DNA of 64,000 bases from Aeromonas enteropelogenes (GCF_000819845.1 NZ_CDCG01000046.1:1-64000), one strand, 5' to 3'; positions 1 to 9,271 are shown, counted from the stretch's first letter. The notes: generated by a model from the sequence alone, not told the origin. Program-made: numbers and translations.

Positions 1-1205
1 TCCCCCGCCAGACCCACCCTGGCCAACAGCCGCTGCCCGAGCCAGCGCAGCATGCGCCCGTAGGGGGGCTGCTCCGGATTGTCCCAGCGCCCCGCCAGCG
101 CCGCCGACCAGAGCTCGCTCACCTTCTCCACATAACGCCGGACAGTGAACAGCTGGTTAGCCCGCGTCTGCCCTGCCCGCCCCAACCGGCTGCGCAGGGC
201 GGGATCGCCCAATCGCTGCCAATGAGCCGCCATCTGGCGCCAGTCGCCGGGGTCGGCCAGAAGGCCCGTCACCGTGTGTTCCACTACCTCGGGGATCCCC
301 CCCACCCGATAGGCGCTGACCGGCAGCCCCAGCATACCCGCCTCGGCCAGGGTCAACCCGAACACCTCCTCGCGGGCGCCGGAAACCAGCAGATCCACCC
401 CGCCGCGCAGGATGGCGGCGCTGTCAGGCCGCTCCCCGAGAAAGTGCACCCGCCCGGCCACTCCCAGCTCAGCGGCCAATGCAGTTAGCGCTGCCAGCTC
501 GGGGCCGCTGCCAATCACCAGCAGCTGTGCCTCCTCCCCCTGTCGGGTCAGCTCGGCCAGGGAGCGGATCAGCAGATCCACCCCCTTGCGCTTGATCAGC
601 GACCCTATGGTGGCCAGGATCAGCTCCCCCGGCGGCAAATCCAGCATGCCGAGCACGGGCCAGTGGCGCCCCTCGCTCAGGCGCGCGCTGTCCACCCCGT
701 TGGCGATATGAACGAGACGGCCATGCTCGCAGCCATCCTCCCGCCAGGGGGCCAGCACCGGCTGGCTCACCCCGATCAGCACGTTGGCCTGATGCACCCG
801 CAGGCTGAACCTGTCTCTGGGCTGATAACGGGCGTGCAGATGGCACACCAGCGGCACCTTCATCTTGCGGCACACCCCGGCCAGCCACTGGCAGGGGGCG
901 GCGCTGTTGGCGTGCACCAGAGTGATGCCATGCTCCTCGATCAGCGCCTGCGCCCGCTGGCACAGGGCCCGATGGGCGGCCAGATCGAAGCGGGGGGCCT
1001 GCCACCCCAGCAGCAGAGAGAAGGGCTCAACCACCGCCTTCACCCCGAGCAGGGCGGCCTCCTCTGCCAACTGCTGGCTGTTGCACCAGAGCAGGGGGGC
1101 AAAGCGGCTGCGATCCAGGTGGGCCAGCAGATCCAGCAGGCAGCGCTCGCTGCCGCGGATCCAGTTCTCGCCGTAATGCACCAGCAAAATGGGGGTTGCG
1201 CTCAT
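1..1205 (-). CDS. Glycosyltransferase, GT4/GT1 type (3' end outside window)
   Basis: The reading frame opens with ATG at 1205 and stays open to the left edge, so the C-terminus is missing (at least 401 codons seen). It begins MSATPILLVHYGENWIRG and has the two-domain GT-B layout. The C-terminal half carries an E-x7-E motif (EEVFGLTLAEAG) typical of retaining GT4 enzymes that bind the nucleotide sugar. The start overlaps the stop of the upstream ligase gene by ATGA, so it is the third gene of a leftward flippase-ligase-transferase operon. It probably adds one sugar to the lipid-linked EPS repeat unit at the inner membrane face. The sugar specificity cannot be read from sequence. Confidence 0.85.
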   Translation of the reverse strand, partial: MSATPILLVHYGENWIRGSERCLLDLLAHLDRSRFAPLLWCNSQQLAEEAALLGVKAVVEPFSLLLGWQAPRFDLAAHRALCQRAQALIEEHGITLVHANSAAPCQWLAGVCRKMKVPLVCHLHARYQPRDRFSLRVHQANVLIGVSQPVLAPWREDGCEHGRLVHIANGVDSARLSEGRHWPVLGMLDLPPGELILATIGSLIKRKGVDLLIRSLAELTRQGEEAQLLVIGSGPELAALTALAAELGVAGRVHFLGERPDSAAILRGGVDLLVSGAREEVFGLTLAEAGMLGLPVSAYRVGGIPEVVEHTVTGLLADPGDWRQMAAHWQRLGDPALRSRLGRAGQTRANQLFTVRRYVEKVSELWSAALAGRWDNPEQPPYGRMLRWLGQRLLARVGLAG

Positions 1206-2590
1206 GACTCAGCTCCCTTGTTTGGTTTATCCCGCTCCGCCCCGGCCATGGCCATTTCCGTTTCTCTGGCCTGCCGGACATATTTGATGGCTGCCACCGC
1301 CAGCGACAGCTCCAGATAGATGGGCCAGGTAAAGCCCTGGGTCAGGAAGGATCCCGAGATGACGAACCCCACCATGCTCGCCATCACCCCCTGCATGGCA
1401 GTCACTACTGCAGGAGGCATGCCATCCAGTGAGCAGCGCCAGGTCCGGTAGAGGGTGACCACCACCATGCCGATGAAGATGAACAGCCCCACGAAGCCGG
1501 TTTCCGCCAGCACCCCGAACCAGGTGGAGTGCACCGCGTGGTTGAGGCCGTCCCAGTGGGGGCTGAAGAAGAAGTAGTTGTAGTAGAAGTTGGAGAGCCC
1601 CACCCCGATGAGCGGATGGGCCAGCGCCATGCCCCAGGCGGCCTGCCAGGCATAAAGCCGCCCCATGGCCGAGGCGTCCACCCCGCTCTCTGCCGCCCCG
1701 CCGGAGGCCCGATCGCTTATCCCGGCGGCGGCAAAGAGCACCAGCAGCGCCAGCGAGCCGCACAGGATCAACACGGTTTTCGACTGCACCCGCTGCCAGG
1801 CAAAAATGCCGCTCACCGCGCAGATCCCGAGCAGACCGCCGCGACTCTGGGTGGCGATGATGGCGGCAGCCACCAGCACGAACCCCACCGCCCCCAGGAT
1901 GCGCCCTCCCAGGCCATTACCCCGGTTGAGCAGCAGACTCAGGGAGAAGCCGGCGGGAAACAGCAGCACCAGCGCCAGATCGTTGGGATCCCCCAGCACC
2001 GAACCGAGCTCGCGCCCTATGGTGACCCGGGTCCCCTCCACCAGCCCGATGCCGCTGCTCTTGTTGTAGAGCGCCACCAGGGCCACCATGCAGCCGGCCA
2101 CCACGAAGGCCCGCACCGCCAGGGCGAAGTCCTCTGGCCTGCGCACCAGCCAGGCGGTGGCCAGCGTCATCAGGTAGATCTTGCTGTAGCTGCCGGTCCA
2201 GGTGGCGATCGCCTCCCCCCGGTTGCTGGCAAACAGCACCCCGATGGAGACGACGATGAAAAAAGCGGTCAACCAGCTGAGGGGCTGGCTCCAGTAGGGC
2301 TTGATGCGACCGGTCAGCAGGGTGTGCCAAACCAGGGCGCCGATCGCCGCCAGCGAGAAGAGCAGCGGGATCTTGAGGGGATAGAGCTGGGGAAACACCT
2401 CGTGCAGGCGGAAAAACGAGAAGGTGACGAACCCCAGCACCATCAGAAACGGCCAGCGCAGGGCAAACCAGATGGCGGGAATGGCCAGCCCCAGCACCGG
2501 TAGCAGCAGCGGGTGCGGCAGCCGCCACCAGAGTCCGGCCACCACCAGGGTGGCAGTCAGCCCCCAGAGGGCGTGGCTCAGGCGGCCCAT
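1202..2590 (-). CDS. O-antigen ligase / EPS polymerase family membrane protein (Wzy_C, SypL-like)
   Basis: A 462-residue polytopic membrane protein with about a dozen hydrophobic segments. Near the C-terminus it has the Wzy_C signature: HPLIGVGLSNFYYN, then HAVHSTWFGVLAETG. Such proteins polymerise or ligate undecaprenyl-linked polysaccharide in the periplasm. The ATG at 2590 was chosen because it has a purine-rich ribosome site (GGGCAGGG) and overlaps the flippase 3' end by 13 bases. The longer open frame upstream lies inside the flippase gene. Placement next to a Wzx-type flippase supports a role in EPS chain assembly, equivalent to SypL of Vibrio fischeri. Ligase versus polymerase cannot be decided here. 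Confidence 0.83.
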   Translation of the reverse strand: MGRLSHALWGLTATLVVAGLWWRLPHPLLLPVLGLAIPAIWFALRWPFLMVLGFVTFSFFRLHEVFPQLYPLKIPLLFSLAAIGALVWHTLLTGRIKPYWSQPLSWLTAFFIVVSIGVLFASNRGEAIATWTGSYSKIYLMTLATAWLVRRPEDFALAVRAFVVAGCMVALVALYNKSSGIGLVEGTRVTIGRELGSVLGDPNDLALVLLFPAGFSLSLLLNRGNGLGGRILGAVGFVLVAAAIIATQSRGGLLGICAVSGIFAWQRVQSKTVLILCGSLALLVLFAAAGISDRASGGAAESGVDASAMGRLYAWQAAWGMALAHPLIGVGLSNFYYNYFFFSPHWDGLNHAVHSTWFGVLAETGFVGLFIFIGMVVVTLYRTWRCSLDGMPPAVVTAMQGVMASMVGFVISGSFLTQGFTWPIYLELSLAVAAIKYVRQARETEMAMAGAERDKPNKGAES

Positions 2591-3897
2591 TGCCCTGCCC
2601 ACCACTGGCCGAGCCACATCATGGCAAGGGAGCCGGCACCGCTCGCCCACAGCGCCGAGAGGCGGTAAGGCAATGGCAGCAACCGCTGGCTCACCAGATA
2701 GAAGGCGAGCGCCCGCACCAGATAGACCAGCAGCAGGGTCCAGATCACCCCGGCCACCCCGAAACGCGGAATGGCGAGCAAAAAGCCAAGGACGCCGAGC
2801 AAACTGCATCCCAGATTGATAACCATCTGGGCCTTGCTCTCCTCCCCGCTGAAGCAGCCGACATTGAGCAGGTCAGAGACGTTGCGCACCGCCATCCCCA
2901 GCACCAGCAGCGGGATATAGGCGATGGCCCCGTGATAGCTCTCCGGGGTGAGCCAGCGAATGAGCAGGGGGGCGGTGAGCCCCACCACCCCGGCGGTGGC
3001 AAACCCCAGCACGGAGCCCAGCACGCTGTAGTGGGCGTTGAGGCGCAGGCCGTCCGGCTCCTTGAGCAGCATGAAGCGGCGCGGATACCACCAGAGGGCG
3101 AAGGGTTGCAGCAAGAGTCCCACCGCCAGCGCCAGCTTGCCCGCCACCGCATAGTAGGCCAGCAGGGCCTCGCCGACGTGTTCGGCCAGCAGCCAGCGAT
3201 CCAGCCCGCTCAGGGCAAAGCCCGCCAGCCCGCTCACCACCAGCGGCATGCCGTAGCGCAGCAGGGGGCGATAGTATTGCCAGTCAAAGCGAATGCCACC
3301 ATCGCGCCACTGCCAGAGGCTCAGCAGCAGCGCCAATCCGACACAGGTAAGGGTGCCGGAGGCGAGCACTCCGCTCACTCCCCAGCCAAGCCAGAGCCAC
3401 CAGGCGGTCAGCAGGGACTGGATCACCGCCTTGCCGGCGGTGGCCACGAAGAAGAGGCGGGCCTGATTGCGCATCCGCAGCCAGGCCAGCGGCACCCCGA
3501 TCACCCCCTCGAACGGCAAGGCGCTGAGCACCCAACGCACATCGGCAAGGCGGGTTTCGGTTGGCAGCAGCCGCTGCACCAGGGGCGCCAGCCACCAGAG
3601 CAGCACCAGGCTGGCCAGGGCGATGATCCAGACCAGGCCGAACACCCGCGCCACCACCTGCTTACGCTCGCCTTCATCTGCCGCCATCCCGGCGAAGCGA
3701 TAGAGGGCGTCCACCAGCCCGAACCCCAGGATGAGGGAGCCCAGGTTGATGATGGTCAAGAGCACCTCCAGCTGGCCATACTCCCGGGGCGCCAGCAGGT
3801 GGGTCAGCACCGGCAGCATCAGCAGGGAGATCCCCTTCATCAGCAAGAGGCCGGCGGCGTAATAGATCATGGCTATCTGGTTTACTCCGAGTCTCAT
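2578..3897 (-). CDS. Polysaccharide flippase, MATE/Wzx-type (SypK-like)
   Basis: A 439-residue membrane protein starting MRLGVNQIAMIYYAAGLLLM, with roughly 12-14 hydrophobic segments and the PST/MATE-like motif LTHLLAPREYGQLEVL near the N-terminus. Members translocate undecaprenyl-diphosphate-linked repeat units across the inner membrane. The ATG at 3897 has a GGGAGG ribosome site just upstream; the extra 26 codons of open frame before it look non-genuine. It is the first gene of the leftward operon with the ligase and a glycosyltransferase. A strong sigma-54-like promoter lies at 3950-3965. By position it corresponds to SypK of the Vibrio fischeri syp locus. Confidence 0.84.
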   Translation of the reverse strand: MRLGVNQIAMIYYAAGLLLMKGISLLMLPVLTHLLAPREYGQLEVLLTIINLGSLILGFGLVDALYRFAGMAADEGERKQVVARVFGLVWIIALASLVLLWWLAPLVQRLLPTETRLADVRWVLSALPFEGVIGVPLAWLRMRNQARLFFVATAGKAVIQSLLTAWWLWLGWGVSGVLASGTLTCVGLALLLSLWQWRDGGIRFDWQYYRPLLRYGMPLVVSGLAGFALSGLDRWLLAEHVGEALLAYYAVAGKLALAVGLLLQPFALWWYPRRFMLLKEPDGLRLNAHYSVLGSVLGFATAGVVGLTAPLLIRWLTPESYHGAIAYIPLLVLGMAVRNVSDLLNVGCFSGEESKAQMVINLGCSLLGVLGFLLAIPRFGVAGVIWTLLLVYLVRALAFYLVSQRLLPLPYRLSALWASGAGSLAMMWLGQWWAGQWAA

Positions 3898-3949
3898 AGG
3901 GCCTCCCAGCCACCAGGCAACGGATCTTGGGTCATCTGTGATCAGCCAA

Positions 3950-3965
3950 TGCAAGGGGCACGCCA
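3950..3965 (-). promoter_or_regulatory. Sigma-54 (-24/-12) promoter for flippase operon
   Basis: On the minus strand the site reads TGGCGTGCCCCTTGCA, which matches 10 of 12 defined positions of TGGCACG-N4-TTGCW and has exact GG-N10-GC spacing. Transcription would start near 3940, leaving about a 43-base leader before the flippase ATG at 3897. The downstream half CCCTTGCATT is shared with the sites at 15248 and 25071. Confidence 0.65.
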
Positions 3966-4149
3966 GCCGGTGCAATTCCCCGTGCTGCCCTATATGCCGC
4001 GCTCTCGACCCTCACAGCAACGCACATCAGGCCCAAAATGAATCTGATTTTTGCGTTTTGCAGCCCGGCCGGCGCAATTTGCACAGCGCCTTGCCATCCA
4101 ACCCCCTGGCAGGCGGCCGGCGCGAGCCAGCAGCGTGCTGAGCGTCAGT

Positions 4150-4165
4150 TGGCCCGATCCCTGCT
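4150..4165 (+). promoter_or_regulatory. Sigma-54 (-24/-12) promoter for acetyltransferase operon
   Basis: The site reads TGGCCCGATCCCTGCT and matches 10 of 12 defined positions of TGGCACG-N4-TTGCW, with GG-N10-GC spacing. The predicted start is near 4176, about 40 bases before the ATG at 4217. Confidence 0.6.
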
Positions 4166-4216
4166 AGTGCCTGACTGGTCGGCCATGACGGCAGCAGAGC
4201 CAAGGGAGAGCACACC

Positions 4217-4993
4217 ATGAACAGCATCAGCCTGTACCGGATGAAAACCTGGGCCAAGCAGGGAGAGACGCCGCTGGCCCGCCTGCTGTGGCGCCTCGCC
4301 AAGGGGGCCCGCAGCTGGAGCTGTCCGCTCATCCCGCCCCTGCACGGCCTGCTCTATCGCCTCTATCGGCTGACAAGCCAGACTCTCGCGACCCTGGCCC
4401 GCACCCTCTGGTGGACGCCGCTGTTCCAGTCTCGCCTGCGCGCCCCCGCCCCCCGCCTCTATCTCTATGGCGGCATCCCCTTTATCAGCGGCCCCGTGTC
4501 GATCGACATCGGGACGGATTGTCGCCTCAGCGCCGCCATGACCATCAGCGGCCGCCCCTCGAGCAAGGGGCCCGCTCTCAGGATTGGCAACAACGTCGGC
4601 ATCGGCTGGCAGACCACCATCGCCGTGGGCAGCAAAGTTGTGCTCGGCGATAACGTACGCATCGCCGGGCGTGCCTTCCTCGCGGGCTATCCTGGCCACC
4701 CGCTGGATGCCCAGGAGCGGGCCCGGGGACTGCCGGATCGGGACGAGCAGGTCGGCGACATCGTGCTCGAAAACGATGTCTGGCTCGGCACCGGCGCCAT
4801 GGTGATGGCGGGGGTGACCATAGGAGCCGGTACCGTGGTCGCCGCCGGCAGTATCGTGACCCACAGCCTGCCTGCCGGGGTGCTGGCCGCCGGGGTGCCG
4901 GCCCGGGTGCTGCGCCCCCTCGATGCACAAGATTGCCGCGACGCGCTGGCAGAGAGTGCCGCCAGCCGCCCGAGTGAGGAGAAACAGCCATGA
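4217..4993 (+). CDS. Hexapeptide-repeat acyltransferase, WcaF/CysE-type (SypM-like)
   Basis: A 258-residue protein whose second half is a left-handed beta-helix built from hexapeptide repeats (for example the GNNVGIGWQ and GAGTVVAAGS stretches near residues 127 and 205). Such enzymes transfer acetyl groups from acetyl-CoA to sugars, here probably onto the EPS repeat unit in the cytoplasm. The ATG at 4217 has GGGAG ten bases upstream. The stop overlaps the next glycosyltransferase start by ATGA. It is first in a rightward operon behind a sigma-54-like promoter. By family and neighbours it corresponds to SypM. Confidence 0.82.
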   Translation: MNSISLYRMKTWAKQGETPLARLLWRLAKGARSWSCPLIPPLHGLLYRLYRLTSQTLATLARTLWWTPLFQSRLRAPAPRLYLYGGIPFISGPVSIDIGTDCRLSAAMTISGRPSSKGPALRIGNNVGIGWQTTIAVGSKVVLGDNVRIAGRAFLAGYPGHPLDAQERARGLPDRDEQVGDIVLENDVWLGTGAMVMAGVTIGAGTVVAAGSIVTHSLPAGVLAAGVPARVLRPLDAQDCRDALAESAASRPSEEKQP

Positions 4994-6189
4994 AACCGTC
5001 GAGCGCACAGCCCCAACTGGTGGTACTGGGGGAAGACTGGGGTCAGCACCCCTCCAGCACCCAGCACCTGATCAAGCGCCTGCTGCCGGACTATCGGGTG
5101 CTCTGGGTCAACTCCATCGGCCTGCGCCGCCCCCGCCTCAATGTGCGAGATCTCGGCCGCCTAGGGCGCAAGCTGGGGGCCGTGCTGCGCCGCCCGGACA
5201 AAGGCGAGGTGCAGTCAGCCGCCATCCAGAGCGGGCCGACGCCCCAGGTGATGCCGCCGCTGGCGCTGCCCCTGCCCGGCAGCCGACTGGCGGGGCGGAT
5301 CAACGGCCACTGGCTGGCGGCCCAGATCCGCCGCCATCTGCCCGAGCTCGACAGGCCCCTGCTCTGGATCTCCTTGCCAAGCGCCGTGGATCTGGTGGGC
5401 AAGCTCGGTGAGCGGGCGGTGATCTACTACTGCGGCGACGACTTCTCGGCCCTGGCGGGGGTAGATCACGCCGCCATTGCCCGCTGCGAGGCCAGGCTGG
5501 TAGAAAAAGCGGACCTTATCCTGGCCGCCAGTCCGGCGCTGGCCAGCCGCTTTCCCCCCCACAAGACCCGGCTGCTGAGCCACGGGGTGGATCTCGGCCT
5601 CTTTATGCCACCCCAACCCAGGCCGGCGGATCTGCCGAGCGGGCGCCCCATCACCGGTTTTTACGGCAGCCTGAGCGACTGGATAGACGTTCCCCTGTTG
5701 GCGGAGACCGCTCGCGCCCTGCCCCACTGGGATCTGGTGCTGATAGGGCCCAGGCAGACTGACCTGAGCCCGCTGGCCGGACTGCCCAATGTGCACCTGC
5801 TCGGCCCCAGACCTCACCACACCCTGGCCGCCTACGCCCAACACTGGCAAGTGAGCCTGCTCCCCTTCGTCGACAATGCCCAGATCAGGGCCTGCAATCC
5901 GTTGAAGCTGCGCGAGTATCTGGCGACTGGCCGGCCCGTCGTCAGCACCGACTTTCCGGCGCTGGACGGCTATCGGGAGCTGGTACACCTGCCCCGCCCG
6001 GGCGACACCCTGGCCCAGGCCATCCAGCGCGCCGCCCTCGACGCCCCCGGGCAGGACTGGTTTCAGCGCTACGAGTGGGAGGCGCTGACCCGGCACGAGG
6101 GAAAAGCGCAGCGCCAGCAGGCGGTGGCGCAGCAGAGCTGGGATCACAGGGCCGATGAGCTGAAAAACTGGTTGGCGGGGCTGCTCTGA
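4990..6189 (+). CDS. Glycosyltransferase, GT-B fold (SypN-like)
   Basis: A 399-residue cytosolic transferase. The N-terminal half includes LLWISLPSAVDLVGKLGERAVIYY-type sequence in separate strands. The C-terminal half has GFYGSLSDWIDVPLL and CNPLKLREYLATGRPVVSTD, where the P-x-K-xx-E-Y pattern is typical of nucleotide-sugar binding in these EPS enzymes. It is translationally coupled on both sides: ATGA with the acetyltransferase and TGATG with the downstream DUF4091 gene. It likely adds one sugar of the EPS repeat unit. Substrate is unknown. Confidence 0.83.
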   Translation: MKPSSAQPQLVVLGEDWGQHPSSTQHLIKRLLPDYRVLWVNSIGLRRPRLNVRDLGRLGRKLGAVLRRPDKGEVQSAAIQSGPTPQVMPPLALPLPGSRLAGRINGHWLAAQIRRHLPELDRPLLWISLPSAVDLVGKLGERAVIYYCGDDFSALAGVDHAAIARCEARLVEKADLILAASPALASRFPPHKTRLLSHGVDLGLFMPPQPRPADLPSGRPITGFYGSLSDWIDVPLLAETARALPHWDLVLIGPRQTDLSPLAGLPNVHLLGPRPHHTLAAYAQHWQVSLLPFVDNAQIRACNPLKLREYLATGRPVVSTDFPALDGYRELVHLPRPGDTLAQAIQRAALDAPGQDWFQRYEWEALTRHEGKAQRQQAVAQQSWDHRADELKNWLAGLL

Positions 6190-8732
6190 TGATCTGGCTG
6201 GCGGCGCGTTTGCACAGAGCATGCTGGCTGCAGGTACTCGGCCTGATAACTCTCTGCCTGATAACAGGGAGCCCGGTGAGGGCGGCGAGCCGCCTTGATG
6301 GCCCCACCCCCTTGCCACTGAGCGGCGAGCAGACGCCCCAGCGGCTCCCCTTCGAACGCCTGCCCTGGCCCATCGGGGCGGATGACGAACTGGTGATCGA
6401 GGGTCACAATCCCGCGGCAGGCCCCCAGACCCTGATCCTGCGGGTCGATGACGCCGCCTCGGTCAACTACCGCAGCCGGGTCAATCTGGAGCGGATCATC
6501 CCCCCGGGTCCCTTCACCCTGCGCTTTTCGTTAAGCGACTGGCGCACCGCCCAGCCCAGGGCCCTGGCCCTCGACCAGCTCACCAAGCTCTATCTCTTTA
6601 TGGCTGACGGGGCGACGCCGCTCACCCTGACACGCTGGTACTGGTCCCCCGGGCTGACCCTGCCCACCGGCACCATAGCCCTCGACCTGGGGGCGAGCGA
6701 CTCGCCCCGCTTCACCGGTTTCGAGACCCTGGCACCGGGGGATCCGCGTCTGCTGGGCCACCCCAGCCCCATATTGCGCCCCTCCGGCGATGCGCTGATC
6801 CGCGACGGGCTGCGCAACCTCGACGGCGTCAGGCTGGAGGTTCCCAAGGGGCGCTACCAGCTCACCCTCTGGCTCGACGATCCGGGCGAGTGGGAGTACC
6901 TGCCCCACCCCCTCGAGCGCAGCGTGTTGATCGATGGCGAGCCGGTCTGGGCCGAGCGGTTGCAGCCGGGCGAGTGGCTGGCCCAGCGCTATCTCGCCGG
7001 CCAGCAGCAGGAGGCGCTGCCCAATCCCGACCCCTGGCAGCTGTTTGGTGCCCGCCAGGGGGGGCCGGTCAGCCTGGTGCTCGAGCACCCGGGCGGCCCG
7101 CTCACCCTCACCCTGGGGGGCAATTCGCCGGATGCGAAATTCCTCGCCGGCCTGCTGCTTGCTCCCTATCCGGCGGCGGACAAGCAGGCTGATGCCAAGG
7201 CTAACCCGCTGGCCGAAGCCACCCGGCGGGTGCTGGCCAAGCAGCGTCAGCTCTTTACGGAGAAGTGGGCCCTGGCTCCCTATTCGCTGCCAGAATCCCC
7301 CGCTCGCCTCACCCTGACCCCCATCGCGCCGGGGCAGCCGACCTTGAGTGCCAGGGCCAGCCCGGCCCCCCCCGCCACTCCCGTACTGGCCGCCCAAGGC
7401 AGCCAGCTGCTGCTGGAGTTTGTCATCGAGACGCCCGAGGATGACGCCGCCCCCCTGCTGGTGATCCAGCCGCCGGCGGCCAACGGCGTCACCCTGCCGC
7501 TGACCCCCTACCACGGCCAGTGGCATCTGGTGCGCCCCCAGGCGAGCGGCACCCTGCTGCTCCCCTCGGATCAGGAGCTGGTGGAGGGAGTGGCGGGGCT
7601 CACCCTCAAACGCCAAGTGCCGAGGCGCCTGGTGCTGCATATCCCCATTTCGCGAGATGCGCCGGCAGGGCGCTATCAGGGCAATATCCAGCTGCTCAGC
7701 CACCAGCAGCTGGTGCAGCTCCCGTTGGCCATCGAGGTGCAGCCCCTGACCCTGCCCGCCGCCAGCAAGCCGGTCGGCATCTACCTCGACACGCCCCCCT
7801 ACCTTGGCTGGTTCGGCCAGGGCCCGGATCTGGCCAGCGCCCAGCTGGCCGCCAGTCGCTGCGATCTGGCGCGGCTTGCCGGGCTTGGGATAAGTGGCGT
7901 GGCCCCCGCCCTGCCCCAGGATGAGGCCGGGATGCGCACCACCCAGGAGGAGGCCATCGGCCTTGGTTTTCACATGCCGCTGCTGGCCTACGCTTCGCTT
8001 AAGCGCTGGGGCAGCGACACCAACAGCCGGCTCGATGCCTGGCAGCAGCGCCAGGCGGCCTTTCGCGCCCAGGGACTGCCCCCCCTGGCCTGGAGCCTGT
8101 TTGACGAGCCGGATCTCGGCGCCCTGCCCGCCATCCTGGCCATGGCCCGCGAGATGAAACAGCGGGATCCTGCCGTGGTGCGGGCCGGTCACTTCAACCA
8201 TCCCGCCCAGGCGCCCTTGCTTGCCGAGGTGGAGATAGCCCTGGTCAACGCAGGCTTTGGCGCCGACAAGGCCGATGTGGAACGGGTCAGGGCCGCCGGG
8301 GCTGCCCCCTGGTTTTACAACCTCGGCACCCCGCGCGCCGCCGGCTTCTACCTCTGGCAGAGCGGGGCCGAGGGTTACCTGCAGTGGCACGGGCGCATGC
8401 CCACCGCCCTGCCCTACGACCCCACCGACGGGCGCGAGAGCGATTTTCTGCTGCTGGGCCCGCAGGCCTGCGAGGCCCATCGCCTCTCCTACGATCTGCT
8501 GCTGCTGCAACAGGGCATCGAGGATCTGCGCTGGCTCACCTGGCTCGAGCAGGCGGCGCGCCAACAGGTGGATGCAGCCCTGCTGCTGCAGCGGCTGCGC
8601 GAGGCGGTGCCCACCCGCTGGCAGCAGGCCGAAGCGCTCCCCACCAGCCGCTGGGCCAGCTTTCGCGGCGAGATTGAACAACTGGCCAAGCGCTTGAAAA
8701 CATTGCAAACTGGAGCCAATTCATCCCCCTGA
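6189..8732 (+). CDS. Exported DUF4091-type glycoside-hydrolase-like protein
   Basis: An 847-residue protein with a signal peptide (cut probably after SPVRA, about residue 34) and a long beta-rich N-terminal half. A C-terminal barrel-like region resembles DUF4091. It contains SLFDEPD (acidic pair D639/E640), then APWFYNLGTPRAAGFYLWQ, and ends with the family-typical LLLQQGIEDLRWLTWL helix. DUF4091 domains lie in a glycosidase-like clan. Inside an EPS operon the likely role is periplasmic or extracellular trimming or degradation of the polysaccharide, but activity is inferred. The start overlaps the previous stop (TGATG). I do not know a syp counterpart for this gene. Confidence 0.72.
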   Translation: MIWLAARLHRACWLQVLGLITLCLITGSPVRAASRLDGPTPLPLSGEQTPQRLPFERLPWPIGADDELVIEGHNPAAGPQTLILRVDDAASVNYRSRVNLERIIPPGPFTLRFSLSDWRTAQPRALALDQLTKLYLFMADGATPLTLTRWYWSPGLTLPTGTIALDLGASDSPRFTGFETLAPGDPRLLGHPSPILRPSGDALIRDGLRNLDGVRLEVPKGRYQLTLWLDDPGEWEYLPHPLERSVLIDGEPVWAERLQPGEWLAQRYLAGQQQEALPNPDPWQLFGARQGGPVSLVLEHPGGPLTLTLGGNSPDAKFLAGLLLAPYPAADKQADAKANPLAEATRRVLAKQRQLFTEKWALAPYSLPESPARLTLTPIAPGQPTLSARASPAPPATPVLAAQGSQLLLEFVIETPEDDAAPLLVIQPPAANGVTLPLTPYHGQWHLVRPQASGTLLLPSDQELVEGVAGLTLKRQVPRRLVLHIPISRDAPAGRYQGNIQLLSHQQLVQLPLAIEVQPLTLPAASKPVGIYLDTPPYLGWFGQGPDLASAQLAASRCDLARLAGLGISGVAPALPQDEAGMRTTQEEAIGLGFHMPLLAYASLKRWGSDTNSRLDAWQQRQAAFRAQGLPPLAWSLFDEPDLGALPAILAMAREMKQRDPAVVRAGHFNHPAQAPLLAEVEIALVNAGFGADKADVERVRAAGAAPWFYNLGTPRAAGFYLWQSGAEGYLQWHGRMPTALPYDPTDGRESDFLLLGPQACEAHRLSYDLLLLQQGIEDLRWLTWLEQAARQQVDAALLLQRLREAVPTRWQQAEALPTSRWASFRGEIEQLAKRLKTLQTGANSSP

Positions 8733-8743
8733 CTGGCCAGCTT

Positions 8744-9271
8744 ATGCCGCATCAGAACGTCACCAACATAAAGGCTTTTGGGCGCCAGAGTACCGGGCGT
8801 CGTCCCCGTCACATCAAGCTTGCCGCAGGCTTGCTGCTCTCCTTGCTGCCCTCTTTGCTACCCTCTTTGCTACTCACAGGCTGTGCCCGCCAGACACCCA
8901 CCGAGGATCCCTTCCCCATGCTGGCGCAGTTGCGCCAGCAGCAGCTGGCCGAGCAGGCCCAGCTGTCGCTGACCTATCAGGAAGAAGCGGTGATGTTGGC
9001 GGCGGATCAGGAGCAGCAGTTGCACCAGTTTCTCGGCCAGCGGGATCCGGCGAAGATAGCCCTTATCAGCGGCCCCGGGCCGCAGACCGACATGCTGGAA
9101 AGTGCGCGCCTTGCCAGCAGCCGCCTTGGCAAACTGGCCAGCTTGCTCAGTGCCCGCGCCATCGAGCTTGAACCACGCTACGACCCCATGCTGGCCCCGA
9201 ACAGCCTGCTGATCCGGGTGCTGCCGGCCAATGCGGCCAGCCCCCTCAGCGAAGCTGGCCAGGCGCAATAA
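8744..9271 (+). CDS. Predicted lipoprotein of unknown function in EPS operon
   Basis: A 175-residue protein with a long positively charged N-region, a leucine-rich signal segment and the lipobox LLTGC (Cys47), so it is probably anchored to a membrane as a lipoprotein. The mature part is helical and Gln-rich with no family I recognise. The signal segment is encoded by near-identical tandem 12-mers (around 8839-8875), giving the repeated residues SLLPSLLPSLL. The ribosome site is weak; no better start was seen. It is last in the operon, and its 3' end overlaps the convergent gene by 26 bases. An envelope role in EPS export is possible but unproven. Confidence 0.65.
   Translation: MPHQNVTNIKAFGRQSTGRRPRHIKLAAGLLLSLLPSLLPSLLLTGCARQTPTEDPFPMLAQLRQQQLAEQAQLSLTYQEEAVMLAADQEQQLHQFLGQRDPAKIALISGPGPQTDMLESARLASSRLGKLASLLSARAIELEPRYDPMLAPNSLLIRVLPANAASPLSEAGQAQ

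Larger units (their letters stand above)
3898..4216. other. Divergent intergenic region between two EPS operons
   Basis: These 319 bases hold no convincing gene. They separate the leftward flippase operon from the rightward acetyltransferase operon and contain a sigma-54-like promoter facing each way (3950-3965 and 4150-4165). Between them, at 4075-4083, lies CAATTTGCA. The same 9-mer occurs upstream of the STAS-gene promoter at 25167-25175 and is a candidate shared activator site. Confidence 0.6.

Noticed and set aside
6531-8708. A 725-codon open frame antisense to the DUF4091 gene
   Set aside because: High GC leaves long opposite frames open. The product is low-complexity Gly/Gln-rich with no motif, while the sense frame has a signal peptide and family motifs.
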